The notes: generated from the sequence alone by a model not told the origin. A DNA stretch of 64,000 bases from Semisulcospira habei (GCA_036245525.1 BTPG01000004.1:214748057-214812056), one strand, 5' to 3'. Positions 10,713 to 22,530 are shown, numbered from the stretch's first letter. A program made the numbers and translations.

Positions 10713-11345
10713 GCACCTGATTTCATCTGTAGAAGACGCAGATAGTAATCAGTCCGAGGAGTGACATGGACTCCAAAGAATTATGCATCCTGCTGATGGA
10801 GACTGACATTATTTACATTCTCCTACTGACGAGGTCGCTCTGTGAATGGTTGTGCTTTCGTCTTCCACTGTATCCTACATCAACCCTTACTCAATAACAG
10901 GAAGAAATCGTGGTTTAGCGTATGGGACCACACCACACTGCAATGGGCGAGCATCCAACGGTCCATTACGTAATGGAATTGTCGGCCCCTGTTTTCCCGC
11001 TGGGCGGCGCTGCATGCTTCCTGCTTGTGAGCCGCCATGTTGTTATTTCCTCGGTTGTAATCGTGTTAGGCGGGAAAATTCGAGACTGTGACGTAGGTCT
11101 GGACCCAGACACATTCACGAGGTGAATTTCAAAGAAATTGGGTGCACAGGATTAAATCAAGTTAGTGTGATGACATTTGTTTCAGAATATAGATCAGTTT
11201 AGGTCTGTGAAACGTAAATTTGGCAGGGCGGGTGGGCTTTCGTTTCTGACTGAACCGGCCGCTGGGTGAGGACCCAGACAAAAGACATGGACTTTGCAGA
11301 TAGACAGATACTAGACTCGTAGGGCCAGAGTAATAAACTCTTATA
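10713..11345. other. No recognisable gene or repeat
   Basis: Short open frames only. One near 10990-11090 reads CCYFLGCNRVRR, superficially like the start of a THAP zinc finger, but it stops at once and I do not call it. Confidence 0.5.
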
Positions 11346-11460
11346 GCCAAGATAGGGCAAGGGTAGTGCTTGAAAAGGCGCCAAGCAAATCAGGCACTGC
11401 CCTTGAGCAACTCAGTATGGTCAGCACTGACGTAGCTGGGTCGTAGCTCTTAGAAATCGA
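11346..11460. repeat. Degenerate family A core
   Basis: The arm AAGGGTAGTGC, the centre AAGGCGCCAAGC and the arm CAGGCACTGCCCTTGA match the family A core with one arm partly lost. Confidence 0.55.
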
Positions 11461-11589
11461 TTTCCAGACGACATGCAAACCTAGCTCTGTCTTCAGTTGA
11501 GAAACACGGTCGATCCATCTTTCAGCACTGTGAGACGCTTTAACCCCCTTCACACTTGTCAGAAAAAAAATCAACACCCGCAAACTGCA

Positions 11590-11640
11590 AGAGGTACAGA
11601 ATAGCATAAGCCCCAGCACTGGGGGCCTACGCCTCTTGTT
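11590..11640. repeat. Degenerate family B hairpin
   Basis: CAAGAGGTACAGAATAGCAT...GCCTACGCCTCTTG is an eroded B core next to SINE S1b. Confidence 0.5.
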
Positions 11641-11644
11641 GAAA

Positions 11645-12067
11645 GCACTTATAATAATAATAAGCGCATTAAATAGGCGCTTTATCCCAATTGAAAATCG
11701 GCTCAAAGCGCCGCCGCGAACTGAACCCAACAAGCACGCTCACGTGAATCACGCGCATTCACTCACACGCTGTACATAAACACAGAACATTCACGTGGTG
11801 CTAAGGGCAAGCTCAAGCGAGCTACTGAAGTTTTTGGAAATTCAAAATCGTTTGTATTTGAAATTTGATTAAGTGGGCTGAAGCTGATACCAAAGTGGAG
11901 GGGGAGGAAGAGCCGGAGTACCCGGAGAAAGAACCCCCGACAGTCCGCCCGAATTAACGGTGACACTTACTAGAGGAGAAAAATCCGACGCCGGAACCCG
12001 TAATCGAACCTCGCACCTTTTGCATTGGTGGCAGGCGCCTTAACCACTGCGCCACGGACCGCACTTA
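11645..12067 (-). mobile_element. tRNA-derived SINE, family S1 (copy b)
   Basis: Minus-strand copy of the SINE at 58-540. Read on the minus strand it begins GCGGTCCGTGGCGCAGTGG near 12062 and ends in a short ATT tail near 11652. GCACTTA occurs at both ends (11645-11651 and 12061-12067) and is the likely target-site duplication. The body carries the same segments as S1a (for example ACCGTTAATTCGGGCGGAC, reversed here). Confidence 0.85.
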
Positions 12068-12126
12068 GCTTTATATCCATGTTCTCTAGGCGGCGCGGGA
12101 ACCTTTGGCGCTCAATTTTCGATGTT

Positions 12127-12342
12127 TTAACTCCTTCTACCCCAGACACACCACAGCAAGATATGGATCGACCTGATGATAGTTCAAGGGTGATGCCAGA
12201 ATAGCTTGGCGCCTATGGGCGCCAAGCTATTCTGGCATCACCCTTGAACTATCATGGTCGATCTGTGTCCTGCACTGCAATGCAGTCTTCAGAGGACAAC
12301 GGCAAAATGTGGGGATTTCGGTGATGGGGTAGAATGAGTTAA
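12127..12342. mobile_element. Palindromic TTAA element, family A (copy A3)
   Basis: 216 bp between TTAA at 12127-12130 and 12339-12342. The ends are TTAACTCCTTCTACCCC and GGGGTAGAATGAGTTAA. The core arms are about 45 bp each, with TTGGCGCC(TAT)GGGCGCCAA at the centre. Outside the core is an asymmetric right part (CTGCACTGCAATGCAGTC). Confidence 0.88.
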
Positions 12343-12414
12343 AACCATCAGTTGTGAATTCAACGTGAGAGATTCCCGAGCACAATCTGCGGCCACTGGC
12401 GGTGAAAGGGTTAA
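12339..12414. repeat. Short B-type right end abutting A3
   Basis: A 76-bp block between the shared TTAA of A3 and a second TTAA (12411-12414), ending GGCGGTGAAAGGGTTAA as family B elements do. It is probably a deleted B element sharing the TTAA with its neighbour. Confidence 0.5.
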
Positions 12415-12559
12415 CAGGGGGTTATAAAATGTTGTCTCTGGACCGGAAACGGAAAGCATGTCTGCTGCTCGCCCCTGTTTCATCTCACAGAGACAATCTT
12501 CTGGGAACAAACCAGACCACCGCTGCAGTGTATGAGCTGAGACCACCCCGACGTGTTCC

Positions 12560-13075
12560 AGCGGCATAGATCTTCATGAGCCTTCACATGTTGCAAGGGC
12601 TATGACAATCTAACCGCTTTTCCGGAGACAGAGGGCTCAGAAAATGTTTTAATTGTCTGCTGGTCTCGTTCAACAATTTGTAGAATATCTAAAAAGGTCT
12701 TTGCACTTGAAGAATGAGAAGGTAGCAGTCAGTGGTGACTGTCCAGAGGTCAAGCAATTTAGGCACTACCATTAGGCAAGAACAGTCGAGCCGTATCTGG
12801 CACTTACATTTTTCAGTATACACAGAGACTGATAAAGTCGAAGTCTAAAAAAGACATGCCACATTTTTTTATCTGCGTTTCTTGTGCTGACGAGATTGAG
12901 TCAGGCGCGCATTCTGCGATCACGTATGATATGGAAAACCGGGGTGGCCAAAACCAGCATCTCACTGGAGACGTGGACGAGATGGAATAGGACGGCAACA
13001 GTCCTGAAGCAAATCCTTAAGTGCAAGCGGCATAGATTCTCATAAGCCCCTGCCTATGCCTCTTGCTGAAAACGG
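12560..13075. repeat. Eroded B hairpins in otherwise unrecognised DNA
   Basis: Half-cores occur at 12560-12600 (GGCATAGATCTTCATGAGCC) and 13022-13070 (GCGGCATAGATTCTCATAAG with ATGCCTCTTGC). Between them I see no gene or other repeat. Confidence 0.45.
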
Positions 13076-13077
13076 TC

Positions 13078-13304
13078 TTAACCCCTTCCCTGCCACCTTA
13101 TGTACACTTGTGTTTCTGAAACCTTTGATTAATTAACGGCCAAAAGCCAAAACCGCCCAAGAAACGTGCTTCACACAAACTGGTCTCAGCAAGAGGCATA
13201 GATCCTCATAAGAACAAGCAGTCGCGGGGGCTCGTGAGGTTTAGTCTATGCCTCTTGCAGTAGGCCGGATCGCGTTCACTTTTTCACGGCAGTGAAGGGG
13301 TTAA
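13078..13304. mobile_element. Palindromic TTAA element, family B (full copy)
   Basis: 227 bp, TTAA at both ends. The left end is TTAACCCCTTCCCTGCC and the right end is GGCAGTGAAGGGGTTAA. Inside are a conserved left part (ACCTTTGATTAATTAACG...), the motif TGGTCTCAGCAAGAGGCATA that starts the hairpin core, and the complementary arm TATGCCTCTTGCAG. The ends resemble piggyBac-type termini (CCC-TTT-like start, TTAA duplication). That affiliation is inference. Confidence 0.85.
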
Positions 13305-13642
13305 ACGTCTGATCGACCAAAACGGGGAACTCGCTGGAGACACGGAAAGTCAGCACTGATCACCGCGTGCAACAGTCAAACACTTGCGTGCAGCCTTTGC
13401 AGGCTTGCACTGGGGGCCATGATGATTTAAGCCTCTTGCTTTGAGGTGATTCTGGTCCAGCTCACTCGTATCTCTGCTTCTCAAACGCAGGAAGCCGCCG
13501 AGGTTTGAGACGCGAGTGTGTCAGAAAGATGACCGCGTGTGCTTTCACCTGGCACAGTCCCAGCGCTTGCAGCCGGCACACTCGTCCAGTCTACCCAGCA
13601 ACTTCCTTGAAAGGCGTAGACAAAGGTGGTCATTTCGCTAGA

Positions 13643-13722
13643 CTTACCAGCGAGAGGCACAAACCCTCATGAGCTCCTGCTGACGCAGGAGCCCACGAGG
13701 ATCTGTGCCTCTCGCAGAGGGC
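13643..13722. repeat. Family B hairpin core
   Basis: Arms GCGAGAGGCACAAACCCTCA and TGAGCTCCTGC, mirrored with a TGA loop, give a stem of about 33 bp. It lacks B ends. Confidence 0.7.
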
Positions 13723-14094
13723 GCTGCCGAACTGAGAGTAATTATTAACCTAATTCGCATCTGTAAGACAACCGACGACGAGGCTTGCGTGCTAGGGGAC
13801 ATAACTTTGACTAAAGGGACATAACTCGTGCAAGGAGGAGGCAATCAGCATAATCGACCCCCTCCCGGATTGTGAGGATTTCCGCACCAGACACCGGACA
13901 CTGCAGGGCCTGCTGGCTTTGAACAAAAAGCCCAAGAGTGGACTGTGCGAGAGAGTTTCGCTGTCCGAGGCTCTCTTGACTGCTAGCTGCATGTCTTCAA
14001 TCAGAAAGATAAGTAACCCGTCGCATTTATGCCTGTATTTTGGAAACAAAAAATGGGGCTAACCCCTTCGCTGCCAATGGACGCAAATCATGTT

Positions 14095-14318
14095 TTTAAC
14101 CCCTATCACACTGAGGCTAAAAGCTTCAACTCCCTACACTGCCATACGCAAGCTACATCATAGCACTTACAGATACGGACACAGACCAATGGCTTTAGTT
14201 CAAGGGTGGTGCCAGAATAGCTTGGCGCCTAGAGGCGCCAAGCTATCCTGGCACCACCCTTGAACTATTTTAGTCAAACTTATTTCACACACTGGTGTAT
14301 TCCGAATGATAAGGGTTA
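14095..14318. mobile_element. Family A element, diverged ends (copy A4)
   Basis: The core palindrome at 14198-14272 (TAGTTCAAGGGTGGTGCCAG and complement around TTGGCGCCTAGAGGCGCCAA) is intact. The ends TTAACCCCTATCAC and ATGATAAGGGTTAG are diverged but still inverted relative to each other. Confidence 0.65.
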
Positions 14319-14567
14319 GTACTGACATTGAAATCGTGGTAAACTCAACGCCAAAGATGACCGGACGTCCGAGAAACACGGATACAAAGTGGTCATGTCC
14401 GTCCAAAGGTCCTGCTGAATCAAAGCCGGGCACGTAAATTTTTTTCGGTGCGCCTCAATTGATGAGTGTTCAGGTCGTACCGCATAGGCAATCCTTGTCC
14501 CCCGTCCCACTGTCCCCCCATGACCCGCCCGTCAGGGCCGTCCATTATCACTCTGGTGCCGTGGACG

Positions 14568-14648
14568 TTAACCCATTCGAGACGTGCCGCCTCCGGATAC
14601 GCGGCATAAGCCGCGTATCCGGAGGCGGTCACGTCTCGAATGAGTTAA
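14568..14648. mobile_element. Palindromic TTAA element, family C (copy C1)
   Basis: An 81-bp, almost perfect palindrome: TTAACCCATTCGAGACGTGC, then CGCCTCCGGATACGCGGC, a 2-nt centre and the complement, ending CTCGAATGAGTTAA. Other copies are at 53614-53692 and 59673-59737. There is no room for coding capacity. Confidence 0.88.
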
Positions 14649-14862
14649 ACCGCTTCCCTGCCGCTGTACGTACGGTTTTGTTTCCAGAATCTTCCTTCAT
14701 TCCGCGACCAAAAAAGCCAACCCGTCCCAGGAACATGGACACACACTGGTCTCAGCAAGAGGCATAGATCCTCATGAGCCCCCGCAGTCGCGGGGGCTCA
14801 TGAGGATCCATGTCTCTTGCAGTTGGACCGTGCTCACTTTTCCTCGGCAGTGAAGGGGTTAA
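14645..14862. mobile_element. Palindromic TTAA element, family B (full copy inside SINE S2a)
   Basis: 218 bp, sharing its left TTAA with C1. The left end TTAAACCGCTTCCCTGCCGC, the perfect core hairpin at 14756-14820 (stem GCAAGAGGCATAGATCCTCA and TGAGCCCCCGC around a 4-nt centre) and the right end CGGCAGTGAAGGGGTTAA are all present. Confidence 0.9.
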
Positions 14863-15132
14863 ACCCCGAACTAACCAGTTCACGCACTGTCGCCTGATGA
14901 GTCGGCAATGGGACAGCAGCTATACTCTTCGAGGTGCATGCACTCCTGATATTCCTCGACTTCCCCCGGGCCAATCTCCCTCGATCGGAGGAAGCCGATG
15001 GAAACGCGGACCTCAGCCAGCACAAAGCACAGATGTTCATGAGCCGATGTAACCCCCCGCAGGCGCATTAAAACTCTGTGCCTCGTGAACGTGGATCGGT
15101 TTGGGTGAGCTCGCGTCAAGATGATCGATAGC

Positions 15133-15227
15133 AACCAGCAACAGAAATGCGACATTTTTGGAATCATCGGAAACACTACAGTGTTTCCGATGATTCAAAA
15201 AGTGTCGCATTTTTTTCGCTCGTCAGT
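15133..15227. repeat. Palindromic element, family G (copy G2)
   Basis: Arms ACAGAAATGCGACATTTTTG and GAATCATCGGAAACACT, mirrored around ACAGT. It matches G1 in the outer arm and carries a longer inner arm. An eroded B core lies just before it at 15012-15090. Confidence 0.7.
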
Positions 15228-15443
15228 GTAGGCATCTACAAATACATGCATTCTGGACGGTGTGGGATTTCCTGCAGGCACAGGAGTTGGGTTGCATGAC
15301 GGAGAGCGTAAACCTTGCGCAAACCACTACATATTAAGATGATCCACTAGCGAAGCGCTTTGACTGACTGGTTGACTGATTGACCGAATGAATAAATAGA
15401 ATTGAATTGAATTGAATTGAATAAACTAATGAACTGAATGAAT

Positions 15444-15629
15444 AACCCATTTACCTCACGGGCACATTTCCCATATTTTGTACGTGTCACCTAACGATTA
15501 TGTACCAGACACGAGATGAATCGACCATGCTCATGCTAATTCAATGGTAGCGCCAGATTAGCTTGATGGCGCCAAGTTAATCTGCCACTACCCTTAAATT
15601 GTCATGGTAATTTCATCTCCTGCTGTAGT
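15444..15629. mobile_element. Family A element (copy A5), left part
   Basis: Begins at a degenerate TTAA (ATAACCCATTTACC). The core is centred near 15570 (TTAGCTTGATGGCGCCAAGTTAA), followed by CATCTCCTGCTGTAGT. Its right end resumes at 16188 after a retroposon insertion, and the matching uninterrupted right end is seen in copy A11 near 30476. Confidence 0.7.
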
Positions 15630-16199
15630 TTTGTTTGTTTGTTGTTTTGGCATCCTGTCTCGGAAGACAATGGAGTATATGCGCTTGCTGGGTCAGTCAC
15701 TGGAGTGACCTCTCCAGGGCGCAAGCCTGGGCGAAGTGTATGGAGATCCTGGGGTGCCCAGTCGTCAAGATCCCCCTCTCGGCCTCGCTGATGTGTCCAA
15801 AGGAATGCAAAGCAGTACGTTTGGCACCAGTTTGGCTGCAGGAGCTGCCAGAACAGTGCGTAAATACAGGCAGCTGTCTGCCTTCGGGGCTCCACTCCTG
15901 ATTTGAAGGATTTACTCCCCCACATTTGGCCGTTGGATCCAACCTGATCTCCTCCGTCCTCTAGCCGTTGGCTGTCAGAAACAGCTCATCCGCCTAGTGG
16001 TGCAATGTGAACACCACCCCCTCACGTGGTTTAGCCCACCAGCTGAGGTGGTTTGCCAGGGTGTGGCGCTTGGAGCCAGCACGTGAGAGATTAAGGAGAT
16101 GGATGAGGACCAGTGATGTCCGTCCGTCCTATGTAGGACGCAGCTGCCGAACAGCAAAGGTGCTACCTCTATCCAGAGCCCCCTACATCCTGCTGTAGT
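15618..16199 (-). mobile_element. Minus-strand retroposon (about 558 bp) inside element A5
   Basis: The 12-bp direct repeat TCCTGCTGTAGT flanks it (15618-15629 and 16188-16199). Read on the minus strand it ends in an (AAAC)n-like tail, seen on the plus strand as TTTGTTTGTTTGTTG right after the first repeat. Open frames are short and I recognise no protein domain, so it is either a long SINE or a 5'-truncated LINE 3' UTR. Confidence 0.75.
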
Positions 16200-16224
16200 G
16201 AGTGGCGGCTAATTGGCCTAACCA

Positions 16225-16330
16225 ACTAATTTACTGACTAACTGACTAACTAACTGACTAACTGACTGACCGACATAGGCTAAACTAGACTGACTGAAAA
16301 ATTAACTAAACCAACTAACTAACTTATTAA
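16225..16330. repeat. Degenerate (GACTAACT)n tandem repeat
   Basis: Repeats of ACTAACTGACTAACTAAC. A related array lies at 17655-17760. Confidence 0.9.
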
Positions 16331-16834
16331 CGTTCTTTCATGTAAGTCATTCCAGTAGAGAAACGCAATTAAGCCCAAGAGGACCCTCTGGCTTGCTCAA
16401 GGTTTACACTCTGTCAAGCAACTCAGCCTAGGATAGCGTTGCACAGCGGGGGTCCCTTTTGTCAGACTGGTTAGTAAGGGGACCTTCAACGCTGGCCAAG
16501 CGACAAAAAACTTGAGCCGAATTTTTTTGGGGGGACTGGCTTCGCCCATGAAGAATACGTGGGATAAAAGGTATCTAACACTGAGCAAGACGCGTTCATT
16601 GGGTCTCATGCCAGTAGGCCCTGAAACTTCTGAGGCATGTCAGAATCCATGTCTCCACAATTATTAAAGACGGTCTTGCAGGGTTAACTTCTGATCTTAA
16701 TAACATTGGCCAATGCTGCTTTTAAGCCCTTCAGTCTAGGCCAGTGGCCGCGGCCGGACACTATTTCTCAATGAAAGCTTCCTTTATTCAACGCCCGGGC
16801 TGTCCAAGGAAACATAAATTGAAAGCGGGGCCAG

Positions 16835-17060
16835 CAAGAGGCGATTGCGGGGGCACATGAGGATCTATGCCTCCGCTTGCAGTTGGATCGCGTTCAGCTT
16901 TTCTCTGGACTGTAAAGTGTTTCAGCCTAAACTCGCGACTTCCTCGGCTTTGGGGAGCAGAGGTCTAAAACAACGAGACAAATTCAGGACGGCAAGCGGG
17001 CGTAGATTCTCACGAGCCCCACCTGAAGCTGCAGAGACATGAGAATCTCTCGCCTCTTGA
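16835..17060. repeat. Two eroded family B hairpins
   Basis: 16836-16920 holds half a core plus the B right flank (CTTGCAGTTGGATCGCGTTC). 16996-17060 holds arms GCGGGCGTAGATTCTCACGA and CATGAGAATCTC...GCCTCTTG. Confidence 0.6.
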
Positions 17061-17208
17061 AGCAGAGCGTGGGGGGAGGGAGGGGGGGTATCAGCTGACG
17101 GTGTACCAAGATTTGGGATTTGGGAGCAGATCTGTCCGGGCGCTTCAGGACCAATTAGCCGGGACATAAAGCACAGACCAGGCGGCACGAGCTGGCTTGA
17201 TCAACAGT

Positions 17209-17284
17209 CCCAGTAAGCAAAGCACCTCGGGCCCAAGACGGTCGCAGTGGGCCGTCGTGTGCCCGAGGACGCTTTGCTACTGGG
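17209..17284. mobile_element. Palindromic element, family I (copy I2)
   Basis: A 76-bp inverted repeat with termini CCCAGTAAGCAAAGC and GCTTTGCTACTGGG. The inner arm CTCGGGCCCAAGACGGTCGC is only partly mirrored. Related to the larger palindrome at 28709-28823. Confidence 0.7.
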
Positions 17285-17392
17285 TTGCGGTGCGGTGCTT
17301 TGGTGGCATGTCAGTGAGGCCCTCCCCCCCCCCCACCTCCTGTCTTGCCCCTCCCCCCTCACTGCATATCTCATCTATCACCGGCATTGCCT

Positions 17393-17480
17393 TCTTTTTT
17401 CTTTTTTTTTTTTCTTTTTTTTGGGGGTGGGGGGGGGGGGACGTGAGAGTTTGAATCTGCATTTTTTCTTTTTTTTTTGC
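17393..17480. repeat. Poly-T/poly-G low complexity
   Basis: T-runs interrupted by C, then a G-run, then T again. No feature beyond composition. Confidence 0.85.
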
Positions 17481-17654
17481 AAAGCTGGCTGGTGTAAGAC
17501 CTGTGATTCGGACATTGGGTGTGCACTTTGAGTGTGAATTATCCGCACTGTCTCTTTGCCACGCCAGCCTGCTAATATTATCATTTCGCGGTCGTGCAAA
17601 ACATACCCTTAGCTGACTCCCGCCGTCAAATGGCGTCTGCTAGGTATTAAATCC

Positions 17655-17760
17655 ATCATAACTAACTAACTAACGACTTGGACTAACTAACTAACTAGCT
17701 AACTAACTAACTAACGACTTGGACTAATTTGACTAACTAACTAACTAAGCATTAAACTAA
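17655..17760. repeat. (ACTA)n / ACGACTTGGACTA tandem repeat
   Basis: ACTAACTAACTA blocks are separated by ACGACTTGGACTA. Confidence 0.9.
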
Positions 17761-17787
17761 CTACGACTTAAACTAACAAACCAAACT

Positions 17788-18380
17788 AATGGCTTTTTCA
17801 GACGGCTCAGTTTCTGAAAATAGTTTCTCAAAACAGTTTTCTAAAACAAGTTTTCGAAAACTAACTGACTACGACTTGAACTAACAAACCGAACTAAAGG
17901 CCTTTTCAGACGGTACAGTTTCTGAAAACAGTTTTCGAAAACAAGTTTTCGAAAACTGTTTTGCTTCGAGCATGTCACACGGTGAAACAGCGTTGTTGTT
18001 TTGCGTAGTATACATTTTCCATAGTTGTTTCCCTTTTGGCGATCTTTTGGTCAAGGGAGTTTTGAAAGGTACTTGTTGTGTATCAAAATGCCCGCTAGAA
18101 TCAAGTTCTGACGAATACATCATTTTGATTCAAGCAGCACAAACAGTCATCAAATGGCGAAAGAGAAGCGAAAGGATATGGTGGGTGCGACCTTGTGTCG
18201 ATAGAAGACGCGAGCATGGTGCATGGTCTTCATGAGATCTTTTGTTTCACGTTGATTGGTTCAAGCAGCAGTGTTTTCCGAAACAGTTGCGAGATTTAAG
18301 GATCGATTCTAAATTCTCAAAGCAGTAGGAAACTGTTTTCAAAAACAGTTTGTGTGCCATGTCACACGGCGTGTTTTATT
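17788..18380. repeat. Repeat block rich in TTTTCGAAAAC, possible non-autonomous DNA element
   Basis: Two direct repeats of about 90 bp (GCCTTTTCAGACGGTACAGT, then TTCTGAAAACAG) occur at about 17791 and 17901. Short palindromes AGTTTTCGAAAAC recur inside. CATGTCACACGG occurs twice (17971, 18359). The outer boundaries are not resolved. Confidence 0.45.
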
Positions 18381-18474
18381 TTTTTAAACAGCTGTGTTTT
18401 TAAGTCTCTTCTATTTATAGAAAAGACTTTTTAGGACGGATCGCGGTGGGGCAAATTTAATAGCATGTCCATGA

Positions 18475-19477
<1,003 letters not shown>

Positions 19478-19486
19478 ATGAACACT

Positions 19487-21216
19487 CATGTCACACTGCG
19501 CTGATACGGATGATAGACACCTGGTTATCTTCCATCAACGACTCAAAACTTACAGGAGTCATGTTTCTGGATTTTCGTAAAGCCTTTGATCTAGTAAACC
19601 ACGAAATACTGATCAAGAAAGTATCCATGTACACCAACAACTCGGCATAGTTTCTCAAATCCTACCTCGAAGGTAGAAAACAAAAGGTATTACTAAATGG
19701 CTCATACTCGAATCAAGGTTTAGTGAAGCATGGCGTACCACAGGGCTCTATTCTTGGTCCCCTTCTATTCTGCTTGTTCATAAATGATCTTCCTCTTGCG
19801 ATAAAAAATGAAAGCGTTACATGTGATATGTTTGCAGATGATGCTGCTGTACACACGCCAGATAAGGATATATCAAACATCAATTCACGACTGCAAAACA
19901 CACTGCAAGATATTGATGAATGGTGCAGTCATAATATTATGATTTTAAACCCGGTAAAAACGGAGAGCATGGTAATTAGCACTCGCCAAAAACACCAGCT
20001 TGGCTCTCTCTCACTCAGTCTGTCCCTCCAAGGCAAACCCATCAGCCAAGTTACTAACCATCGCCTGCTAGGAGTCACGGTGGACAACCAGCTTAGGTGG
20101 CAGCTACACATCAGTAACGTTTGTAAAATTGTCTCCAGAAATCTGTACATCTTAGCAAAACTTAAACACATTACTGATATGGAGACACGTCAACTGTTTT
20201 TCAATGCCCATATTAGATCGCATATAGACTATGCTTCTACTGTGTGGGATGGGTCGAGAGATGTCAATTTGAAAAGATTGAACTCTCTACATCGGAGAGC
20301 TGCCAAACTAATACTCCCTGATCCCAGCTTAACTACTGACCAAAAATTGGCAGCCTTAAAAATTCTGCCCCTGAAAGATCATCTAATTTACAATAAGGGA
20401 ATGGTTATGTTCAAGGCATTAAACGATAAGCTACCCCGATATATCACATCGCTATTTACCGTCCAGTCATCAACATACTCCAGATCAAGAAAATCCCTTA
20501 TTGTGCCGCGACCTAGAATTGATCTCTATAAAACGAGTTTGACGTTCTCTGGCTCTAGTCTTTGGAATGCCTTGCCTAGAAACGTCACGACATCAGCTAC
20601 TTTCTCCTCGTTTAAAGTCAGTCTCATCAAGTACTTATTTTTGTCAGCAGCATCCCCGTGACTGTGCACATATTGAAAAATACTATTTCTCATTAGATCA
20701 TTAATTGCGTGTATCACAGGTTTCGACTGATGACTCATATTTATTCGGTACAGCTTGTATGTAGCCAGCTACTCATATGACTGACTAGCTTAAGCCGCGT
20801 AAGCGTGTGTGTGTGCACGTGTGTGCGTTAGTTGTGCGTGTGCGCACGTGTATATTAGAGATAGAGAGTGGCGTGCTCAAATGTGCATGCGTTATGTATG
20901 CGTATTAGGTTGTCTGTATTCCTATTATATTACTGCTTTTAATTAAACCTCACAACATGTCATTATGCCCGACCAGTAAAGTTGGTAATTCCTATGTCAC
21001 TTCCCCCCAACATTATTTTTACTTTTTTAATTTTTTTTTTTAAATTCTTGGCTTGTGCTGTGTCATGTCATTTTTTTTCTTCCTTCTTAGTAGTAGAAAA
21101 CAATTAGAACGATAGTAACTCTGTAATCAGTAGATTAGCAACGGCAAGTTCGAAAAATGGTTGTTATTACCAAAACTTTTACCGTTGTCAAATAAAGGAT
21201 CATTGTCATTGTCATT

Positions 21217-21221
<5 letters not shown>
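19487..21221 (+). mobile_element. Jockey/CR1-like LINE, 5'-truncated, with CATTGT tail
   Basis: Begins within the RT domain just after a CT array. It runs through RT and the C-terminal domain, then a 3' UTR that ends AATAAAGGATCATTGTCATTG and passes directly into another CT array at 21222. The hexamer tail marks the 3' end. CT tracts on both sides suggest insertion into a CT microsatellite. Confidence 0.8.
19510..20661 (+). pseudogene. Reverse transcriptase fragment of the Jockey/CR1-like LINE
   Basis: One frame runs from about 19510 to 20661, broken only by TAG at 19648-19650. RT motifs are FLDFRKAFDLVNHEIL, HGVPQGSILGPLLFCLF and MFADDAAVHT, then NPVKTESMVIS, HRLLGVTVDNQLRW and a C-terminal part with HIDYASTVWDG, LNSLHRRAAKLIL and SGSSLWNALP. 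The endonuclease and first RT blocks are absent, so this is a dead 5'-truncated copy. The last 312 codons are uninterrupted. The clade call rests on the motif wording and could equally be CR1-like. Confidence 0.85.
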
Positions 21222-21588
<367 letters not shown>

Positions 21589-21597
21589 GACATGCGC

Positions 21598-21660
21598 GCA
21601 TCTCCAAGAGGCATAGATCTTCGTGCGCCCGGAGAAAGCATGAAGATGTATGTCTGTCGG
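21598..21660. repeat. Eroded family B-type hairpin
   Basis: CATCTCCAAGAGGCATAGAT has a partly matching complement (GAAGATGTATGTCTGTCGGAG), as in the palindrome at 4828. Confidence 0.5.
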
Positions 21661-21769
21661 AGAGGTTTGTAGCGCGCGCATGCACGCACTAACACGCACG
21701 CGCGCGCGCGCACACACACATACACACACACACATTGTCGCGCTTTCAGAAGAGCATTCATGTGACCCG

Positions 21770-21985
21770 ATATAGCTAGTTTGGAGAAAGACATTGGATT
21801 CGTGTACTCTTTCAACTTCTTCAGTAAAAATTAATTCTTTTCAGAAAAAAATGAAAAGAGTAAAAACACCTTGACATCTGGAGAAAGTCAGACAGTGGCG
21901 GTGACGTAAAAGAAGCAACTCCGTCACCACGCAGACATACTCTAAATATGACATAATTCTCTCTCTCTCTCTTTCTAGCTCGCTC
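21770..21985. mobile_element. Repeat family L, partial copy 2
   Basis: GCTAGTTTGGAGAAAGACATT, TTAATTCTTTTCAGAAAA and CGTCACCACGCAGACATA match 18826-18850, 19150-19175 and 19275-19295. It again runs into CT repeats and then a truncated LINE. Confidence 0.65.
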
Positions 21986-22029
21986 TCTTTTCACATGGGC
22001 GTACGCAGTATGTCTACGTGAATGGTTAA

Positions 22030-22530
22030 AACTCACCTGATAGAGCACGATTCGATTCTTGGTCCATTATTGTTTTCTGTCTTTATAAACGTCCTTCCAT
22101 TATATACATCTGACTCCAGTGTAAATTGCAGTCGTTTTGCAGACGATGGAACACTGGACGTTTCGTCATCAGATGTAACATGTATGGTGAAGACTCTCCA
22201 GGACGGTTTAAAAGAGGTATCTGAATGGTGCAGAAATAACTCAGTGATACCAAATCCCACTAAAACCAAATGCATGCTAATTATCACACGTTAAACGCAT
22301 CAGTTGAACCCCCCTCCCCTTCAACTAACACTTAACGGCCAGGCCTGTGAAGCAAGTCAGGGAACAACGCGTGCTTGGAATAAACATAGATGACAAGTTG
22401 TGCTGGCAAGGCCACATTACTAAACTGTGTAAATAGTATCCAAAATGTATTCTTCCTGTCGAAATTGAGACATTTCGCTGAAGAGCCAACAAGGAAACTC
22501 CTCTACTATGCCCATGGACCATTCCCAAAG
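22030..22530 (+). pseudogene. Second Jockey/CR1-like LINE, first part (RT core)
   Basis: SILGPLLFSVFINVLPLY and RFADDGTLDVSSSD, then VSEWCRNNSVIPNPTKTKCM, are the RT blocks around the catalytic FADD. After 22294 the frame shifts, and the product continues as degraded sequence (LCGKATLL..., LSKLRHFAEEPTRKLLYYAH) to about 22530. The following domain resumes at 24350. It is closely related to the LINE at 19487-21221. Confidence 0.75.

Larger units (their letters stand above)
14391..14885 (+). mobile_element. SINE family S2 (copy a), split by C1 and a B element
   Basis: S2 body (GAGTGTTCAGGTCGTACCGC, CGCCCGTCAGGGCCGTCCAT, GGTGCCGTGGACG) up to the TTAA at 14568-14571, then 291 bp of inserted palindromes. 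The SINE resumes after the TTAA at 14859-14862 with ACCCCGAACTAACC. The uninterrupted sequence is seen at 41271-41295. The 5' tRNA-like head is missing from this copy. Confidence 0.85.

Noticed and set aside
10990..11091. Cys-rich CCYFLGCN frame as a THAP finger
   Set aside because: It stops within a few codons of the first Cys pair and lacks the S-F-H-x-F-P block.
11640..11700. Shared 3' tail between SINE S1 and the L2-like LINE as evidence of partnership
   Set aside because: Only the AAGCGC motif and ATT repeats are common, and the order of motifs differs between copies, so chance or simple-repeat similarity is enough.
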